This document shows, in pieces, positions 50,339 to 59,352 of a stretch of 64,000 bases of DNA. Below the pieces are notes generated by a model. The model worked only from the letters and a program-made list of their open reading frames with translations. It was not told the origin of the DNA and ran no database searches. A program made the position numbers and the translations under genes. Each line of letters begins with the position of its first letter. Position 1 is the first letter of the stretch. This DNA comes from Variovorax sp. TBS-050B (GTDB lineage Bacteria; Pseudomonadota; Gammaproteobacteria; Burkholderiales; Burkholderiaceae_C), in assembly GCF_029893635.1 (NCBI RefSeq), contig NZ_JARXYR010000002.1:3013001-3077000 (forward strand), given 5' to 3'.

Positions 50339-50677
50339 TCAGTACCTGGGCACCGAGGGATCGTGCTGGGCCGACCAGGCGTCGATGCCGCCGGCCACGT
50401 TGGCCAGCTCGGCAAAGCCGTTCTGGCTCAGGAAGGCTGCCACGCGCTGGCTGCGCGCGCCGTGGTGGCACAGGCAGGCGATGCGCTGGTCCTCGCCGAG
50501 TTCGGAGAGCCGCGCCGGGATCTCGTTCATCGGGATCGCGACCAGCGTGAAGCCCTGCGGCACGACGCTCGCGGTCTGCAGCTCCCAGGGCTCGCGCACG
50601 TCGAGCAGCACGGCCGGCGCATCGGGGTTCTGCGCGAACCAGGCGGCCAGCTCGGCGGGGCGGACTTGATCGATCAT
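50339..50677 (-). CDS. Rhodanese-domain sulfurtransferase
   Basis: A 112-residue single rhodanese domain. It has D-V-R-E-P-W-E-L, I-P-M-N-E-I-P and active-site loop C-H-H-G-A-R-S with the persulfide Cys, like GlpE-type proteins. The ATG at 50677 lies 11 bases after the PIMT stop; part of the TetR-PIMT-rhodanese-tolC series. Confidence 0.92.
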   Translation of the reverse strand: MIDQVRPAELAAWFAQNPDAPAVLLDVREPWELQTASVVPQGFTLVAIPMNEIPARLSELGEDQRIACLCHHGARSQRVAAFLSQNGFAELANVAGGIDAWSAQHDPSVPRY

Positions 50678-50688
50678 CCTGGGGCCGT

Positions 50689-51366
50689 TCAGAAGGAGAA
50701 GCGCGAGGGCTCGGGGAAATTCAGCAGGCGCGGCGCCACGGTGTCCCAGGGCTGGATCGTGTCCCACTTGCTTTCGCTGGTGCGGGTGACGAAGTGGGCG
50801 CGCATCATCGGCTCCTCGCCCACGATGGCGGCGAGTCGGCCGCCGACCTTGAGCGAGCCGAGCAGGTTCTGCGGAATGCGCGCGACCGAGCCGCTGAGCA
50901 CGATCACGTCGAAGCTCGGGCCGCTCGGCAGCGGCACCGCCCCGTCGGCGCAGCGCACCTCGACGTTGCCCACGCCGTTCTGGCGCAGCGTCTCGGCGGC
51001 GCGGGCGGCGAGCACCGGATCGATCTCGAGCGTGAGCACCTGGGCCGCGCGGTGCGCGAGCAGGGCGGCCATGAAGCCGGAGCCGGTGCCGATCTCGAGC
51101 ACGGACTCGTGCTTCTGCACGTGCAGGTCCTGCAGCATGCGCGCCTCGACCTTGGGCGAGAGCATCACCTGGCCCGGCACGCTGCCGTCGCCGAGCGGAA
51201 TCTCCATGTCGAAGAAGGCCAGCCCGCGGTGCGCGGGCGGCACGTAGTCCTCGCGCCGGATGGCGGCCAGCAGGTCGAGGATTTCCAGGTCCAGCACATC
51301 CCAGGGCCGGATCTGCTGTTCGATCATGTTGAAGCGCAAGCGCTCGAGGTTGGGGGTGGGATTCAT
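50689..51366 (-). CDS. Protein-L-isoaspartate O-methyltransferase family protein
   Basis: A 225-residue SAM-dependent methyltransferase of the PIMT family. Seen: M-I-E-Q-Q-I-R-P-W near the start, the SAM motif V-L-E-I-G-T-G-S-G-F and later V-I-V-L-S-G-S. The family repairs isoaspartyl residues, but the tolC-linked members differ from Pcm at the substrate motif, so a different methyl acceptor is possible. AAGGAAAAG precedes the ATG at 51366. Confidence 0.88.
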   Translation of the reverse strand: MNPTPNLERLRFNMIEQQIRPWDVLDLEILDLLAAIRREDYVPPAHRGLAFFDMEIPLGDGSVPGQVMLSPKVEARMLQDLHVQKHESVLEIGTGSGFMAALLAHRAAQVLTLEIDPVLAARAAETLRQNGVGNVEVRCADGAVPLPSGPSFDVIVLSGSVARIPQNLLGSLKVGGRLAAIVGEEPMMRAHFVTRTSESKWDTIQPWDTVAPRLLNFPEPSRFSF

Positions 51367-51418
51367 GGAGGGCTTTTCCTTGGGAGGCTCTGGAGGGGCT
51401 CGGGACAAACCTTCAATT

Positions 51419-52099
51419 CTAGGTGGGCGCCGGGCCGGTCCGCCGGGTGAGGCCGTGGAGCACGGTCTCGGCCTGGGTGGCAATGAATTTCTCGGGATCG
51501 AGGGCCGCCTCGCCGTCGACGCAGATCATGGCCGAGTGCTTCCAGAGCATGAGGAAGAGCATGGGCGCGACCACGGCATAGATCGCGTGGTCGACGTCGA
51601 CCGGCGCGAACTCGCCGCTGTCGACGCCGCGCTGCAGGATGCGCCGCAGCAGCTGGTGGCCCGGCCGGACCACCTCCTGGCGGTAGAACTCGGCCAGTTC
51701 GGGAAAATTGGCGCCTTCGCTCATCATGAGCTTGGTCAGCCCCGAGGCCTTGGTCATGCCCACGCGCTCCCACCAGACGCGCATGCAGTAGCGCAGCATG
51801 TCGGCGGTGGTGCCCTCGAAAGCCTCGAACTCCTGGTTCCACTCCGAGAAGCGGCCGCTGAGGTTCTCGACCACCACGGCCTTGAAGAGCTCTTCCTTGC
51901 TCGGGAAATAGAGGAAGAGGGTGCCCTTGGACACCCCCGCGCGCGCCGCGACTTCCTCCGAGCGCGTGGCGGCGAAGCCTTTCTCGACGAACAGGTCGAG
52001 CGCGGCTGCCAGCAGTTCGCCCGGGCGCGCTTCCTTGCGGCGCTCGCGTTTGGCGCGCACCGGACAGATCTTGTCGGCAAGGAAGCGGGGCGTTGGCAT
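51419..52099 (-). CDS. TetR-family transcriptional regulator
   Basis: A 226-residue repressor with an N-terminal helix-turn-helix (A-A-R-A-G-V-S-K-G-T-L-F-L-Y-F-P-S-K) and a helical ligand domain. It lies upstream of, and in the same direction as, PIMT, rhodanese and tolC, so it may control efflux through tolC. The ATG at 52099 is used; longer in-frame starts pass through the likely operator. Confidence 0.9.
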   Translation of the reverse strand: MPTPRFLADKICPVRAKRERRKEARPGELLAAALDLFVEKGFAATRSEEVAARAGVSKGTLFLYFPSKEELFKAVVVENLSGRFSEWNQEFEAFEGTTADMLRYCMRVWWERVGMTKASGLTKLMMSEGANFPELAEFYRQEVVRPGHQLLRRILQRGVDSGEFAPVDVDHAIYAVVAPMLFLMLWKHSAMICVDGEAALDPEKFIATQAETVLHGLTRRTGPAPT

Positions 52100-52103
52100 G
52101 AGA

Positions 52104-52125
52104 TTAATGACTCGCGGGTTAGTAA
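52104..52125. promoter_or_regulatory. Possible TetR operator
   Basis: Imperfect palindrome (8 of 11 paired positions) TTAATGACTCGCGGGTTAGTAA directly before the tetR start, AT-richer than its surroundings and between divergent tetR and msrA. Its ACTAACC-like half-site resembles other TetR-family sites. Confidence 0.4.
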
Positions 52126-52198
52126 TGTAGTGAACGGCGCCGGGCCCGTCAAGCCGCGACAATATCGGGCTCGCTTTCCATCACGGGAGTACCAACAC

Positions 52199-52759
52199 AT
52201 GAATGCGTCTTCTTCCTCGTCCGCGTCCACCGAGAGCATCGTGCTCGGCGGCGGCTGCTTCTGGTGCACCGAAGCCGTGTTCGACCGCGTGCAGGGAGTG
52301 GTCGACGTGGAGTCGGGCTACAGCAACGGCCAGGTGGTGAAGCCGACCTACGAACAGGTCTGCACCGGCCGCACCGGCCATGCGGAGGTGGTGAAAGTGA
52401 GTTTCGACCCGGCGGTCATCGGCCTGCGCCAGATCCTGGAGATCTTCTTCGTGGTGCACGACCCCACGACACTGAACCGCCAGGGCAACGACGTCGGCAC
52501 CCAGTACCGCAGCGGCATCTACTACACGGGCGAAGCGCAGAAGCAGGTGGCCGAAGAGGTCATCCGCGAGATCGAAGCGAGCAAGACCTACCGCGACCCG
52601 GTCGTGACCGAGGTGGCGCCGCTCGCCAACTACTCGACCGCCGAGGCCTACCACCAGGACTACTTCCTGAACAACCCGAACCAGGGCTACTGCGCCTTCG
52701 TCGTCGGGCCGAAGGTCGAGAAGTTCCAGAAGACCTTCGCCTCGCGCGTGAAGGCCTGA
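52199..52759 (+). CDS. msrA: Peptide-methionine (S)-S-oxide reductase
   Basis: A 186-residue MsrA. The active site is G-G-G-C-F-W-C-T-E with the catalytic Cys, followed by G-Y-S-N-G, G-H-A-E-V-V and V-G-T-Q-Y-R-S, all family hallmarks. It repairs oxidised methionine with thioredoxin. No MsrB domain is fused. It is divergent from tetR. Confidence 0.95.
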   Translation: MNASSSSSASTESIVLGGGCFWCTEAVFDRVQGVVDVESGYSNGQVVKPTYEQVCTGRTGHAEVVKVSFDPAVIGLRQILEIFFVVHDPTTLNRQGNDVGTQYRSGIYYTGEAQKQVAEEVIREIEASKTYRDPVVTEVAPLANYSTAEAYHQDYFLNNPNQGYCAFVVGPKVEKFQKTFASRVKA

Positions 52760-52778
52760 GCTCACCCGCTTCGCTGCC

Positions 52779-53180
52779 GTGCAACTCGCCCGTTCCCTCG
52801 CCCAGCGCCCGGCCTTGCCGGTGCGCCTGCTCGCCGCCCTGCTGGTGGTGGCGCTGTGGTTCGCGGGCACGCTCGGGCTGATGCACCGGTCGGTCCACGT
52901 GCACGGGCTGGCGCAGGCCGCGGCCACGGTGCCTGCGGCGCACCACGGCGACGCGCATGGGCATGCGTCGCATGGCGGCATCGCCGGCCTGTTCGGCAGC
53001 CACTCCGACGCGGACTGCCGGCTCTACGACCAGCTCTCGCACGGCGCGGGCGCCCTGGGCGTGCCCATGGTGGTGCTGCCGGTGCTGCTGCCCTCGGCCA
53101 CCTTCGCCTACCTGCAGGGAGAGGCGCTGGCGCGCTGGGTGGCGCTGTTCGACGCGCGCGGCCCGCCTTCCACTCGCTGA
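52779..53180 (+). CDS. Hypothetical His-rich membrane protein before a zinc-type receptor
   Basis: A 133-residue protein from a GTG start. It has one N-terminal membrane segment (about 15-36) and then a His-rich region with M-H-R-S-V-H-V-H, A-A-H-H-G-D-A-H-G-H and H-S-D-A-D-C. I do not recognise the family. The His clusters and position 76 bases before a TonB receptor of the ZnuD type suggest metal binding in the periplasm. It may be a metal-handling partner; this is inference from context. Confidence 0.65.
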   Translation: MQLARSLAQRPALPVRLLAALLVVALWFAGTLGLMHRSVHVHGLAQAAATVPAAHHGDAHGHASHGGIAGLFGSHSDADCRLYDQLSHGAGALGVPMVVLPVLLPSATFAYLQGEALARWVALFDARGPPSTR

Positions 53181-53256
53181 ATCCCCCGTGTTCGACGGCC
53201 GCTCGCGCGAAGGCGCGGGGCGGCCGGTCGCCCCCTTGGTTCAACGAGTGTTCATC

Positions 53257-55362
53257 ATGATTCCCCACTTCCGTCGCAACGCCATCGGCGCTGCCGTTCT
53301 TTCGCTCGCCCCGCTCGCGGGCATGGCCCAGACCCCGTCGCCCGCACCCGCGGTGCAGCCCGCCGCCGCGTCCGCGGCCTCCCTGCCCGAGATCGCGGTG
53401 ACCGGCAATCCGCTCGGCGCCAGCGATCTCATCGCGCCCACCACCACGCTGTCGGGCGACCGGCTGCTGATGCGTTCCGAATCGACGCTCGGCGAAACGC
53501 TCGACAGGCTGCCCGGCGTGAGCAGCAGCTACTTCGGCCCGAACGCGAGCCGTCCGATCATCCGCGGCCTCGACGGCGACCGCATCCGCATCCTGCAGAA
53601 CGGCGGCGGACTGTCCGATGTGTCATCGCTGAGCTACGACCATGCCGTGCCGGTGGATGCGCTGGTCACCGAGCGCGTGGAGGTGCTGCGCGGACCGTCG
53701 GCGCTGCAGTACGGCGGCAGCGCCGTCGGCGGCGTGGTCAACGTGATCGACAACCGCATCCCGACCGAGCCGATCGACGGCTTCGGCGGCCGCGCCGACT
53801 TCGGCTATTCGACCGGCAACAAGGAGAAGAACGGCGGCGTGCTGCTCGAAGGCGGCAACGGCCGGCTGGCGCTGCACGTCGACGCCTTCAGCCGCGATTC
53901 GAAGGACGTCTCGGTGCCGATCGACCTCGAATGCAGCAAGCCCGGCCGCCCCTGGCTCGCGCGCCGGATCTGCAACTCCGCCAACGAGGCGCACGGCGGC
54001 GCGCTCGGCGGCACGCTGTTCTTCGACCAGGGTTGGATCGGCGCCTCGGCCAGCACCTACCGCAGCAACTACGGCACGGTGGCCGAAGACGACGTGAGCA
54101 TCGGCATGAAGTCCGACCGCTACGCGATCGAGGGCGAGTGGCGCCCGGGCGGCTTCTTCACGAGCATCCACGCCAAGCTGAGCCACACGGACTACCGCCA
54201 CACCGAATTCGAAGGCCGCGAGCCCGGCACCACCTTCTCGAACTGGGGCAACGACCTGCGCATCGAGGCGCGCCACCGCAGGATCGGCAACCTCGAGGGC
54301 CTGATCGGCTTCAGCAGCGAGCGCAACCGCTTCGCCGCCGACGGCGAGGAGGCCTTCGCGCCGCACAGCCGCACGCGCTCGGACGCGCTGTTCCTGCACG
54401 AGGAGCTCGGCACCTCGTGGGGGCGGCTGAGCTTCGGCGCGCGCACCGAGAAGGTCCGCGTGACCTCGTTCGGCTATCCCGACGATCCGAGCGTGACGCG
54501 CTTCGCCGTGGGCGAGCGGACGTTCAACCCGCACAGCGCGGCCCTGGGCGCGCTGGTCAACCTGTCGCCGCAGTGGCAGCTGACCTCGAACCTCGCCTAC
54601 ACCGAGCGCGCGCCCAAGGACTACGAGCTGCTGGCCAACGGTCCGCACGTGGCGACGGGTGCGTGGGAAATCGGCGATCCGACGCTGTCGAAGGAGAAGT
54701 CGACCGGCTTCGACCTCGGCGCGCAATGGAAGTCGGGCCCCAACACCGCACGCGTCAATGCCTACGTCACGCACTTTCGCAACTACATCGGCCTGACGGC
54801 CTCGGGCCGCACGCTCGACGAGGAGGGCGAGGTCGTGACCGACCCCGAGGCGACCGACACGCTGGCCGAGTACCGCTACGGCGGCGTGCGCGCGCGCTTC
54901 ACCGGCATCGAAGCCAACGGCAACCTGCGCCTGCTCGGCACCGACGGCTTCGCGCGCATGAGCGACGCGGGCACGCTCGACCTCGAATGGCGCGGCGACA
55001 TCGTGCGCGCGAAGAACCTCGACACCGGCGAGCCGCTGCCGCGCATCGCACCGCTGCGCGTGGGCGCCACGCTGGCCTACGGCAACGGCCCGTGGAGCGC
55101 GCGCTTCGGCTTCGACTACAACGCCGCCCAGCGCCGCGTGCCGAGCGTCGGCGCGCGAGAGACCGATGCGTACACGCTGTGGAACGCCTCGATCGCCTAC
55201 CGCATGAAGGTGCAGCGCGCCAACCTGACCTGGTATGCGCGCATCGACAACATCACGAACAAGCTCGCCTACAGCCCGACCTCGATCCTGACCACGACGG
55301 TCTATCCGGCCGCGCCGCTGCCGGGCCGCACGCTGAAGGTGGGTCTGCGCGTGACCTTCTGA
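53257..55362 (+). CDS. TonB-dependent receptor, ZnuD-like (zinc/metal uptake)
   Basis: A 701-residue outer-membrane receptor: signal peptide ending M-A-Q-T about 25, plug with R-P-I-I-R-G-L-D-G-D-R-I-R-I and R-V-E-V-L-R-G-P-S-A-L-Q-Y-G-G-S-A-V-G-G, then a barrel ending R-V-T-F. A long loop has two cysteines (L-E-C-S-K to R-I-C-N-S, about residues 230-247), like the cysteine loop of ZnuD. A zinc role is inferred from this and from the His-rich neighbour. No clear Zur box is visible. Confidence 0.85.
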   Translation: MIPHFRRNAIGAAVLSLAPLAGMAQTPSPAPAVQPAAASAASLPEIAVTGNPLGASDLIAPTTTLSGDRLLMRSESTLGETLDRLPGVSSSYFGPNASRPIIRGLDGDRIRILQNGGGLSDVSSLSYDHAVPVDALVTERVEVLRGPSALQYGGSAVGGVVNVIDNRIPTEPIDGFGGRADFGYSTGNKEKNGGVLLEGGNGRLALHVDAFSRDSKDVSVPIDLECSKPGRPWLARRICNSANEAHGGALGGTLFFDQGWIGASASTYRSNYGTVAEDDVSIGMKSDRYAIEGEWRPGGFFTSIHAKLSHTDYRHTEFEGREPGTTFSNWGNDLRIEARHRRIGNLEGLIGFSSERNRFAADGEEAFAPHSRTRSDALFLHEELGTSWGRLSFGARTEKVRVTSFGYPDDPSVTRFAVGERTFNPHSAALGALVNLSPQWQLTSNLAYTERAPKDYELLANGPHVATGAWEIGDPTLSKEKSTGFDLGAQWKSGPNTARVNAYVTHFRNYIGLTASGRTLDEEGEVVTDPEATDTLAEYRYGGVRARFTGIEANGNLRLLGTDGFARMSDAGTLDLEWRGDIVRAKNLDTGEPLPRIAPLRVGATLAYGNGPWSARFGFDYNAAQRRVPSVGARETDAYTLWNASIAYRMKVQRANLTWYARIDNITNKLAYSPTSILTTTVYPAAPLPGRTLKVGLRVTF

Positions 55363-55402
55363 CCGCGCGGGCACCGGGCGGGCGCTCGGCTATCCTCGCC
55401 CG

Positions 55403-56353
55403 GTGAAATCCTTCGTCATCTCCTCGCTCCTGCCGGTGGTGCTGCTGATCGCGGCGGGCTACCTGGCAGGCCGGCGCCGCTGGATCGGCGGCGCGGCCGT
55501 GAAGGACCTCTCCAACCTGATCTTCCTGCTGCTCGCGCCGGCGCTGCTGTTCCGCGCGATGAGCACGGTGCGCGTGGAGGAACTGAGCCTGAAGCCGGTG
55601 GCGGCGTACTTCATCGCCTCGGGCCTGCTGTTCGCGGGCACGCTCGCGCTGCGCGGCTTCAACCGACCGGGCGCGGTGCTCGCGCTTGCCAACACCTACA
55701 GCAACACCGTGATGATCGGCATCGCGCTCGTGGGCCTGGCCTACGGCGGGCAGGACATGGTGGTGCTGCTCACGCTGATCTCGCTGCATTCGCTGGTGCT
55801 CCTGACCAGCGCCACCGTGGTGCTCGAACTGGCCGTGGCGCGCGAGCAGGCCGCGCACAGCGGCGCCGCGAAGCGCCCGATGGCGGGCACGGTGCTGCGC
55901 GCGCTGCGCAACGCGATCATCCATCCGGTGCCGATGCCGATCATCGCGGGGCTGCTGTTCGCGCAGACGGGGCTCGCGCTGCCCGAGGCCATCGACAAGC
56001 CGATCCAGCTGCTCGGCCAGGCCTTCGGGCCGGTGGCGCTGGTGATGGTGGGCATCACGGTGGCGCTGACGCCGATCGGCCGCCACTGGCGCGGCGCGCT
56101 GGTGCAGGCGCTGGTGAAGAACCTGCTGCATCCGCTGCTGGTGGCCGGCATCGGGCTGCTGCTCGGCGTGCGCGGCATTCCGCTCACCGTGATGGTGGTC
56201 GCGGCGGCCCTGCCGATCGGCGCCAACGTGTTCCTCTTCTCGCAGCGCTATCGCACCTGCGAGGACCTGGTGACCGCCAGCGTCGCGATGTCGACCGTGC
56301 TCGCGCTCGCCACGCTCACGCTCGTGATGACGCTGGTGCAGTGGCTGCCCTGA
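55403..56353 (+). CDS. AEC-family transporter (auxin efflux carrier fold)
   Basis: A 316-residue membrane protein with about ten helices. It has the AEC features: S-N-L-I-F-L-L-L-A-P-A-L-L-F, A-N-T-Y-S-N-T-V-M-I-G and P-I-G-A-N-V-F-L-F. Members export small organic acids such as malonate or malate; the substrate is unknown here. Start GTG at 55403, 40 bases after the receptor gene. Confidence 0.88.
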   Translation: MKSFVISSLLPVVLLIAAGYLAGRRRWIGGAAVKDLSNLIFLLLAPALLFRAMSTVRVEELSLKPVAAYFIASGLLFAGTLALRGFNRPGAVLALANTYSNTVMIGIALVGLAYGGQDMVVLLTLISLHSLVLLTSATVVLELAVAREQAAHSGAAKRPMAGTVLRALRNAIIHPVPMPIIAGLLFAQTGLALPEAIDKPIQLLGQAFGPVALVMVGITVALTPIGRHWRGALVQALVKNLLHPLLVAGIGLLLGVRGIPLTVMVVAAALPIGANVFLFSQRYRTCEDLVTASVAMSTVLALATLTLVMTLVQWLP

Positions 56354-56465
56354 ACGTCCGCCGCACATAAAAGGACGCGCTGCGCGGCGCCTATGCCATT
56401 CGGCCGGGTCGGCCGTTTGGCGGGATGGCAGGCGGCGCATGCGGTCTTACATTTCTGCGCTGATG

Positions 56466-56837
56466 ATGAATCACCAGGCGCGGTCCTCGCCGTTTTCCGC
56501 CATGGCGTCGATCGCGATGGTGATCGCGCTGTGCGGTGCCGCCCCGCCGGCCGCAGCCCAGGCCAAGCCGTGCCGGACGCCGTGCCTTTCGGCCGACGTG
56601 CAGCCCGAGAAGCCCGCGCAGGCCGCGCCGGCGCCGAAGCCCGCGCCGCGGCCCCGGCCGCAGCAGCATCCGCCGGCCACGGCGGCGGTCGCGACGCCGC
56701 CGCCGCCAGCGCCGCCGCCGGTGGAAGTCGCGAAGAGGCCGCCGCCCTCGAAGCGCTGCACCGACATCAACATGCGCGCAGCGGTGGGTGAGCCGTTGTC
56801 GGACGAGGACATGAAGATCTTGAGGAGCCAATGCTGA
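56466..56837 (+). CDS. Hypothetical exported Pro-rich protein
   Basis: A 123-residue protein: signal peptide (ending A-A-A-Q-A about 32), a short Cys pair (C-R-T-P-C), then a long Pro/Ala/Lys-rich linker and a C-terminal C-T-D-I-N-M-R-A-A-V-G-E-P-L-S-D-E-D. I do not recognise it. Several ATG codons (56439, 56463, 56466) are possible. It overlaps the next gene by 7 bases and so is coupled to it; the linker could span peptidoglycan. Confidence 0.65.
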   Translation: MNHQARSSPFSAMASIAMVIALCGAAPPAAAQAKPCRTPCLSADVQPEKPAQAAPAPKPAPRPRPQQHPPATAAVATPPPPAPPPVEVAKRPPPSKRCTDINMRAAVGEPLSDEDMKILRSQC

Positions 56838-58042
56838 TGATGAAGACCCCGCATCCGATCCGGACGGCGCTGCGCGCCTTAGCGCTCGGCGCCGTGGTGC
56901 TGCTGTGCGCCGCCTGCGCGCATCGGCCCGCGCCCGGCAATGCCATGCCGTTCGAGCAGGCCGTGAACCAGGCCGTGGACGACCTGATCGTGCAGACGCA
57001 GAAGCTGCCGGCCTTCCTGGCCAAGGTGGAGTCGTCGATCAAGCAGAGCCGCATCGTGATCGATCCGCTGCTCGAAGGCTCGAGCGGCCAGCAGACCGAG
57101 GTGACGCGCGTGGCCGAACAGCGCATCGTGCAGCGCATGCAGTCGCAGTTCAGGCAGTTCGTCGTCACGCCCTTCAACAAGGACGAGATCGAGCGCGCCC
57201 AGTACGTGCTCAACGGCACGCTGGTGCGCGACAAGGACGCGACCGAGGGGCGCTATCGCCTGAACCTCGCGCTGACCGAGATCAGGAGCGGCGTGGTGGT
57301 CGCGCAGTCGGTGGCGCGCATCAGCGACGCCAGCCTCGACACGCGGCCCACGGCCTTCTTCCGCGACAGCCCGGTGAACGGCAAGGACCGCGGCGTGGAA
57401 GGCTACATCCGCACCGCCGAGACGCAGCCGGGCCAGGCGGCCGATGCCCTGTACCTCGAACGCCTGCCGACCTCGACCGTGCTGCAGGAAGCCACGGCGG
57501 CCTACGAGGCCGGCCGCATGAGCGAGGCGCTCAGCCGCTACGAGGCCGCCGCGCGCCGGCCCGACGGCCAGCAGCTGCGCATCTACAGCGGGCTCTACCT
57601 CACGCAGGCGCAGCTCGGGCGCAGCGCCGATGCGGAGAAGACCTTCGGCACGCTGGCGCGGCTCGGGCTCGAAACCAACAACCTCAGCGTGAAGTTCCTG
57701 TTCAAGCCCGGCTCGACCGACTTCATGGCCGACCCGAAGATCAGCGCCGCCTATCCGATGTGGCTGCGGCAGATCGCGCGCCAGGCGGCACAGATCGATG
57801 CCTGCGTGGTCGTCACCGGCCACACGAGCCGCACCGGCTCCGAGGCGGTGAACGAGCGCCTGTCGCTGCAGCGCGCGGTCTACGTGAAGAACCGGCTCGC
57901 GAGCGAGGCGCCGCCGCTCGCGAAGAAGCTGCGCGAATCGGGCATGGGCTTTCGCGAGAACATCGTGGGCACCGGCGCCGACGACGCGAGCGATGCGCTG
58001 GACCGCCGGGTCGAGTTCAAGGTCGCAGGCTGCGAGGCCTGA
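56831..58042 (+). CDS. OmpA-family lipoprotein
   Basis: A 403-residue protein with signal peptide and lipobox L-C-A-A-C (about residue 29), a middle part of mixed strands and a TPR-like stretch around 215-270, then a C-terminal OmpA peptidoglycan-binding domain (V-V-T-G-H-T-S-R-T-G-S, N-E-R-L-S-L-Q-R-A). GAGGAG five bases before the ATG at 56831 decides the start. It may anchor the outer membrane to the wall together with the Pro-rich partner. Confidence 0.85.
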   Translation: MLMMKTPHPIRTALRALALGAVVLLCAACAHRPAPGNAMPFEQAVNQAVDDLIVQTQKLPAFLAKVESSIKQSRIVIDPLLEGSSGQQTEVTRVAEQRIVQRMQSQFRQFVVTPFNKDEIERAQYVLNGTLVRDKDATEGRYRLNLALTEIRSGVVVAQSVARISDASLDTRPTAFFRDSPVNGKDRGVEGYIRTAETQPGQAADALYLERLPTSTVLQEATAAYEAGRMSEALSRYEAAARRPDGQQLRIYSGLYLTQAQLGRSADAEKTFGTLARLGLETNNLSVKFLFKPGSTDFMADPKISAAYPMWLRQIARQAAQIDACVVVTGHTSRTGSEAVNERLSLQRAVYVKNRLASEAPPLAKKLRESGMGFRENIVGTGADDASDALDRRVEFKVAGCEA

Positions 58043-58053
58043 GCCGGCTCAGG
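58038..58053. repeat. Perfect 16-bp palindrome over two convergent stop codons
   Basis: CCTGAGCCGGCTCAGG includes the TGA of the lipoprotein gene and the TGA of the convergent pdxH gene. It has no T-run, so it would be a weak terminator at best. Confidence 0.7.
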
Positions 58054-58702
58054 GAGCGAGGCGCTCGCGCACCCATTTGCCATCCTCGAGCCGGTAGCGC
58101 AGCCGGTCGTGCAGCCGGCTCTTGCGGCCCTGCCAGAACTCCCAGCGGTCGGGCACCAGCCGGAAGCCGCCCCAGTGCGGCGGGCGCGGCGGCGAGAGCA
58201 TGTGCTTCGCGGCGGCCAGCGCGGCGTTCTTCACCAGCACGTCGCGGCCGCTGATGACCTCGCTCTGCGGGCTGGCCCAGGCGCCGATGCGCGAATCGAG
58301 CGGCCGGCTCGCGAAGTAGGCGTCGCTTTCCTCCGCGCCGGCCTTCTCGACCCGGCCCTCGATGCGGACCACGCGCTCGAGCTCGACCCAGTGGAACTGC
58401 AGCGCCGCATAGGGATTGCCCGCGAGCTCGCGGCCCTTGCGGCTTTCGTAGTTGGTGTACCAGACGATGCCGCGCGCGTCGTAGCCCTTGATGAGCACGA
58501 TGCGGCTCGACGGCCGCAGGTCGCCGCCCACGGTGCTGAGCGTCATCGCGTTGGGTTCGGGCACCTTCGCGTCGATGGCTTCGCCGAGCCAGCGCTCGAA
58601 CTGCTTCAGCGGATCCTCCGCGCTGTGGGTCTCGTCGAGTTCGGCGCGCTCGTAGCTCTTGCGCAGCGCCGCCAGGCTTTCGTTGGTGAGGGGGGCAGTC
58701 AT
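58049..58702 (-). CDS. pdxH: Pyridoxamine 5'-phosphate oxidase
   Basis: A 217-residue FMN enzyme for the last step of PLP synthesis. It has [33 protein letters not shown] and P-P-H-W-G-G-F-R, with normal length. The ATG at 58702 follows the family start M-T-x-L-x; the upstream extension is not conserved-looking. Confidence 0.95.
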   Translation of the reverse strand: MTAPLTNESLAALRKSYERAELDETHSAEDPLKQFERWLGEAIDAKVPEPNAMTLSTVGGDLRPSSRIVLIKGYDARGIVWYTNYESRKGRELAGNPYAALQFHWVELERVVRIEGRVEKAGAEESDAYFASRPLDSRIGAWASPQSEVISGRDVLVKNAALAAAKHMLSPPRPPHWGGFRLVPDRWEFWQGRKSRLHDRLRYRLEDGKWVRERLAP

Positions 58703-58743
58703 GGCGGCATTGTTGCGCATGTGCCGCCGCAAGCGGTGCGCGC

Positions 58744-59352
58744 ATGGATACTCGGCGCATGGCAACGACGACGAATGCGACGGCCTCTCCGGTGGTGATC
58801 GTGCTGGCCTCGGGCCGCGGCGAGCGCTTTCTGGCGGCGGGCGGAACGGGCCCCAAGCTCCAGGCGCTGCTCGCGGGGCGGCCGATGCTCGAGCGCACGC
58901 TCGACGCGGTGCGCCAGAGCGGCCTGCCATGGCACCTCGAGGACGCCGGGCACCCGGGCATGGGCGATTCGATCGCCGCGGCGGTGCGCGCCACGCGCGA
59001 TGCCGCGGGCTGGCTGATCCTGCCGGGCGACCTGCCGCTGGTGCGGCCGCAGACGCTGCGCAGCGTGGCGGATGCGCTGACGCGCCGCGATGCGGGTGTG
59101 GGTGTGGGTGCGGTGCAGCCGAACTACCGCGGCGAGCGCGGCCATCCGGTCGGATTCGCTGCCGCGAGCGGGGCGCAGCTCGCCGCGCTGCAGGGGGCCG
59201 CGGGTGCCGCGTCGGTACTGAAGGCGCTGCGCACCGCCGACGCGGTGGTCGAGCTCGCGGTGGACGACGAGGGCATCGTCACCGACGTCGACACGCCCGA
59301 CGCGCTCGCGCGCGCCGAGGCGCTCTGGCAGGCGCGGATCAGCGCCGCGTGA
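58744..59352 (+). CDS. MobA-like NTP transferase (molybdenum cofactor cytidylyl-/guanylyltransferase type)
   Basis: A 202-residue nucleotidyltransferase of the MobA-like NTP-transferase family: [10 protein letters not shown] near the start, P-K-L-Q for phosphate binding, L-P-G-D-L-P-L-V and a final D-V-D-T-P-D. It is similar to MocA/YgfJ, which load Moco with CTP. No molybdoenzyme gene is adjacent. It overlaps convergent sodC by 14 bases. Confidence 0.85.
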   Translation: MDTRRMATTTNATASPVVIVLASGRGERFLAAGGTGPKLQALLAGRPMLERTLDAVRQSGLPWHLEDAGHPGMGDSIAAAVRATRDAAGWLILPGDLPLVRPQTLRSVADALTRRDAGVGVGAVQPNYRGERGHPVGFAAASGAQLAALQGAAGAASVLKALRTADAVVELAVDDEGIVTDVDTPDALARAEALWQARISAA

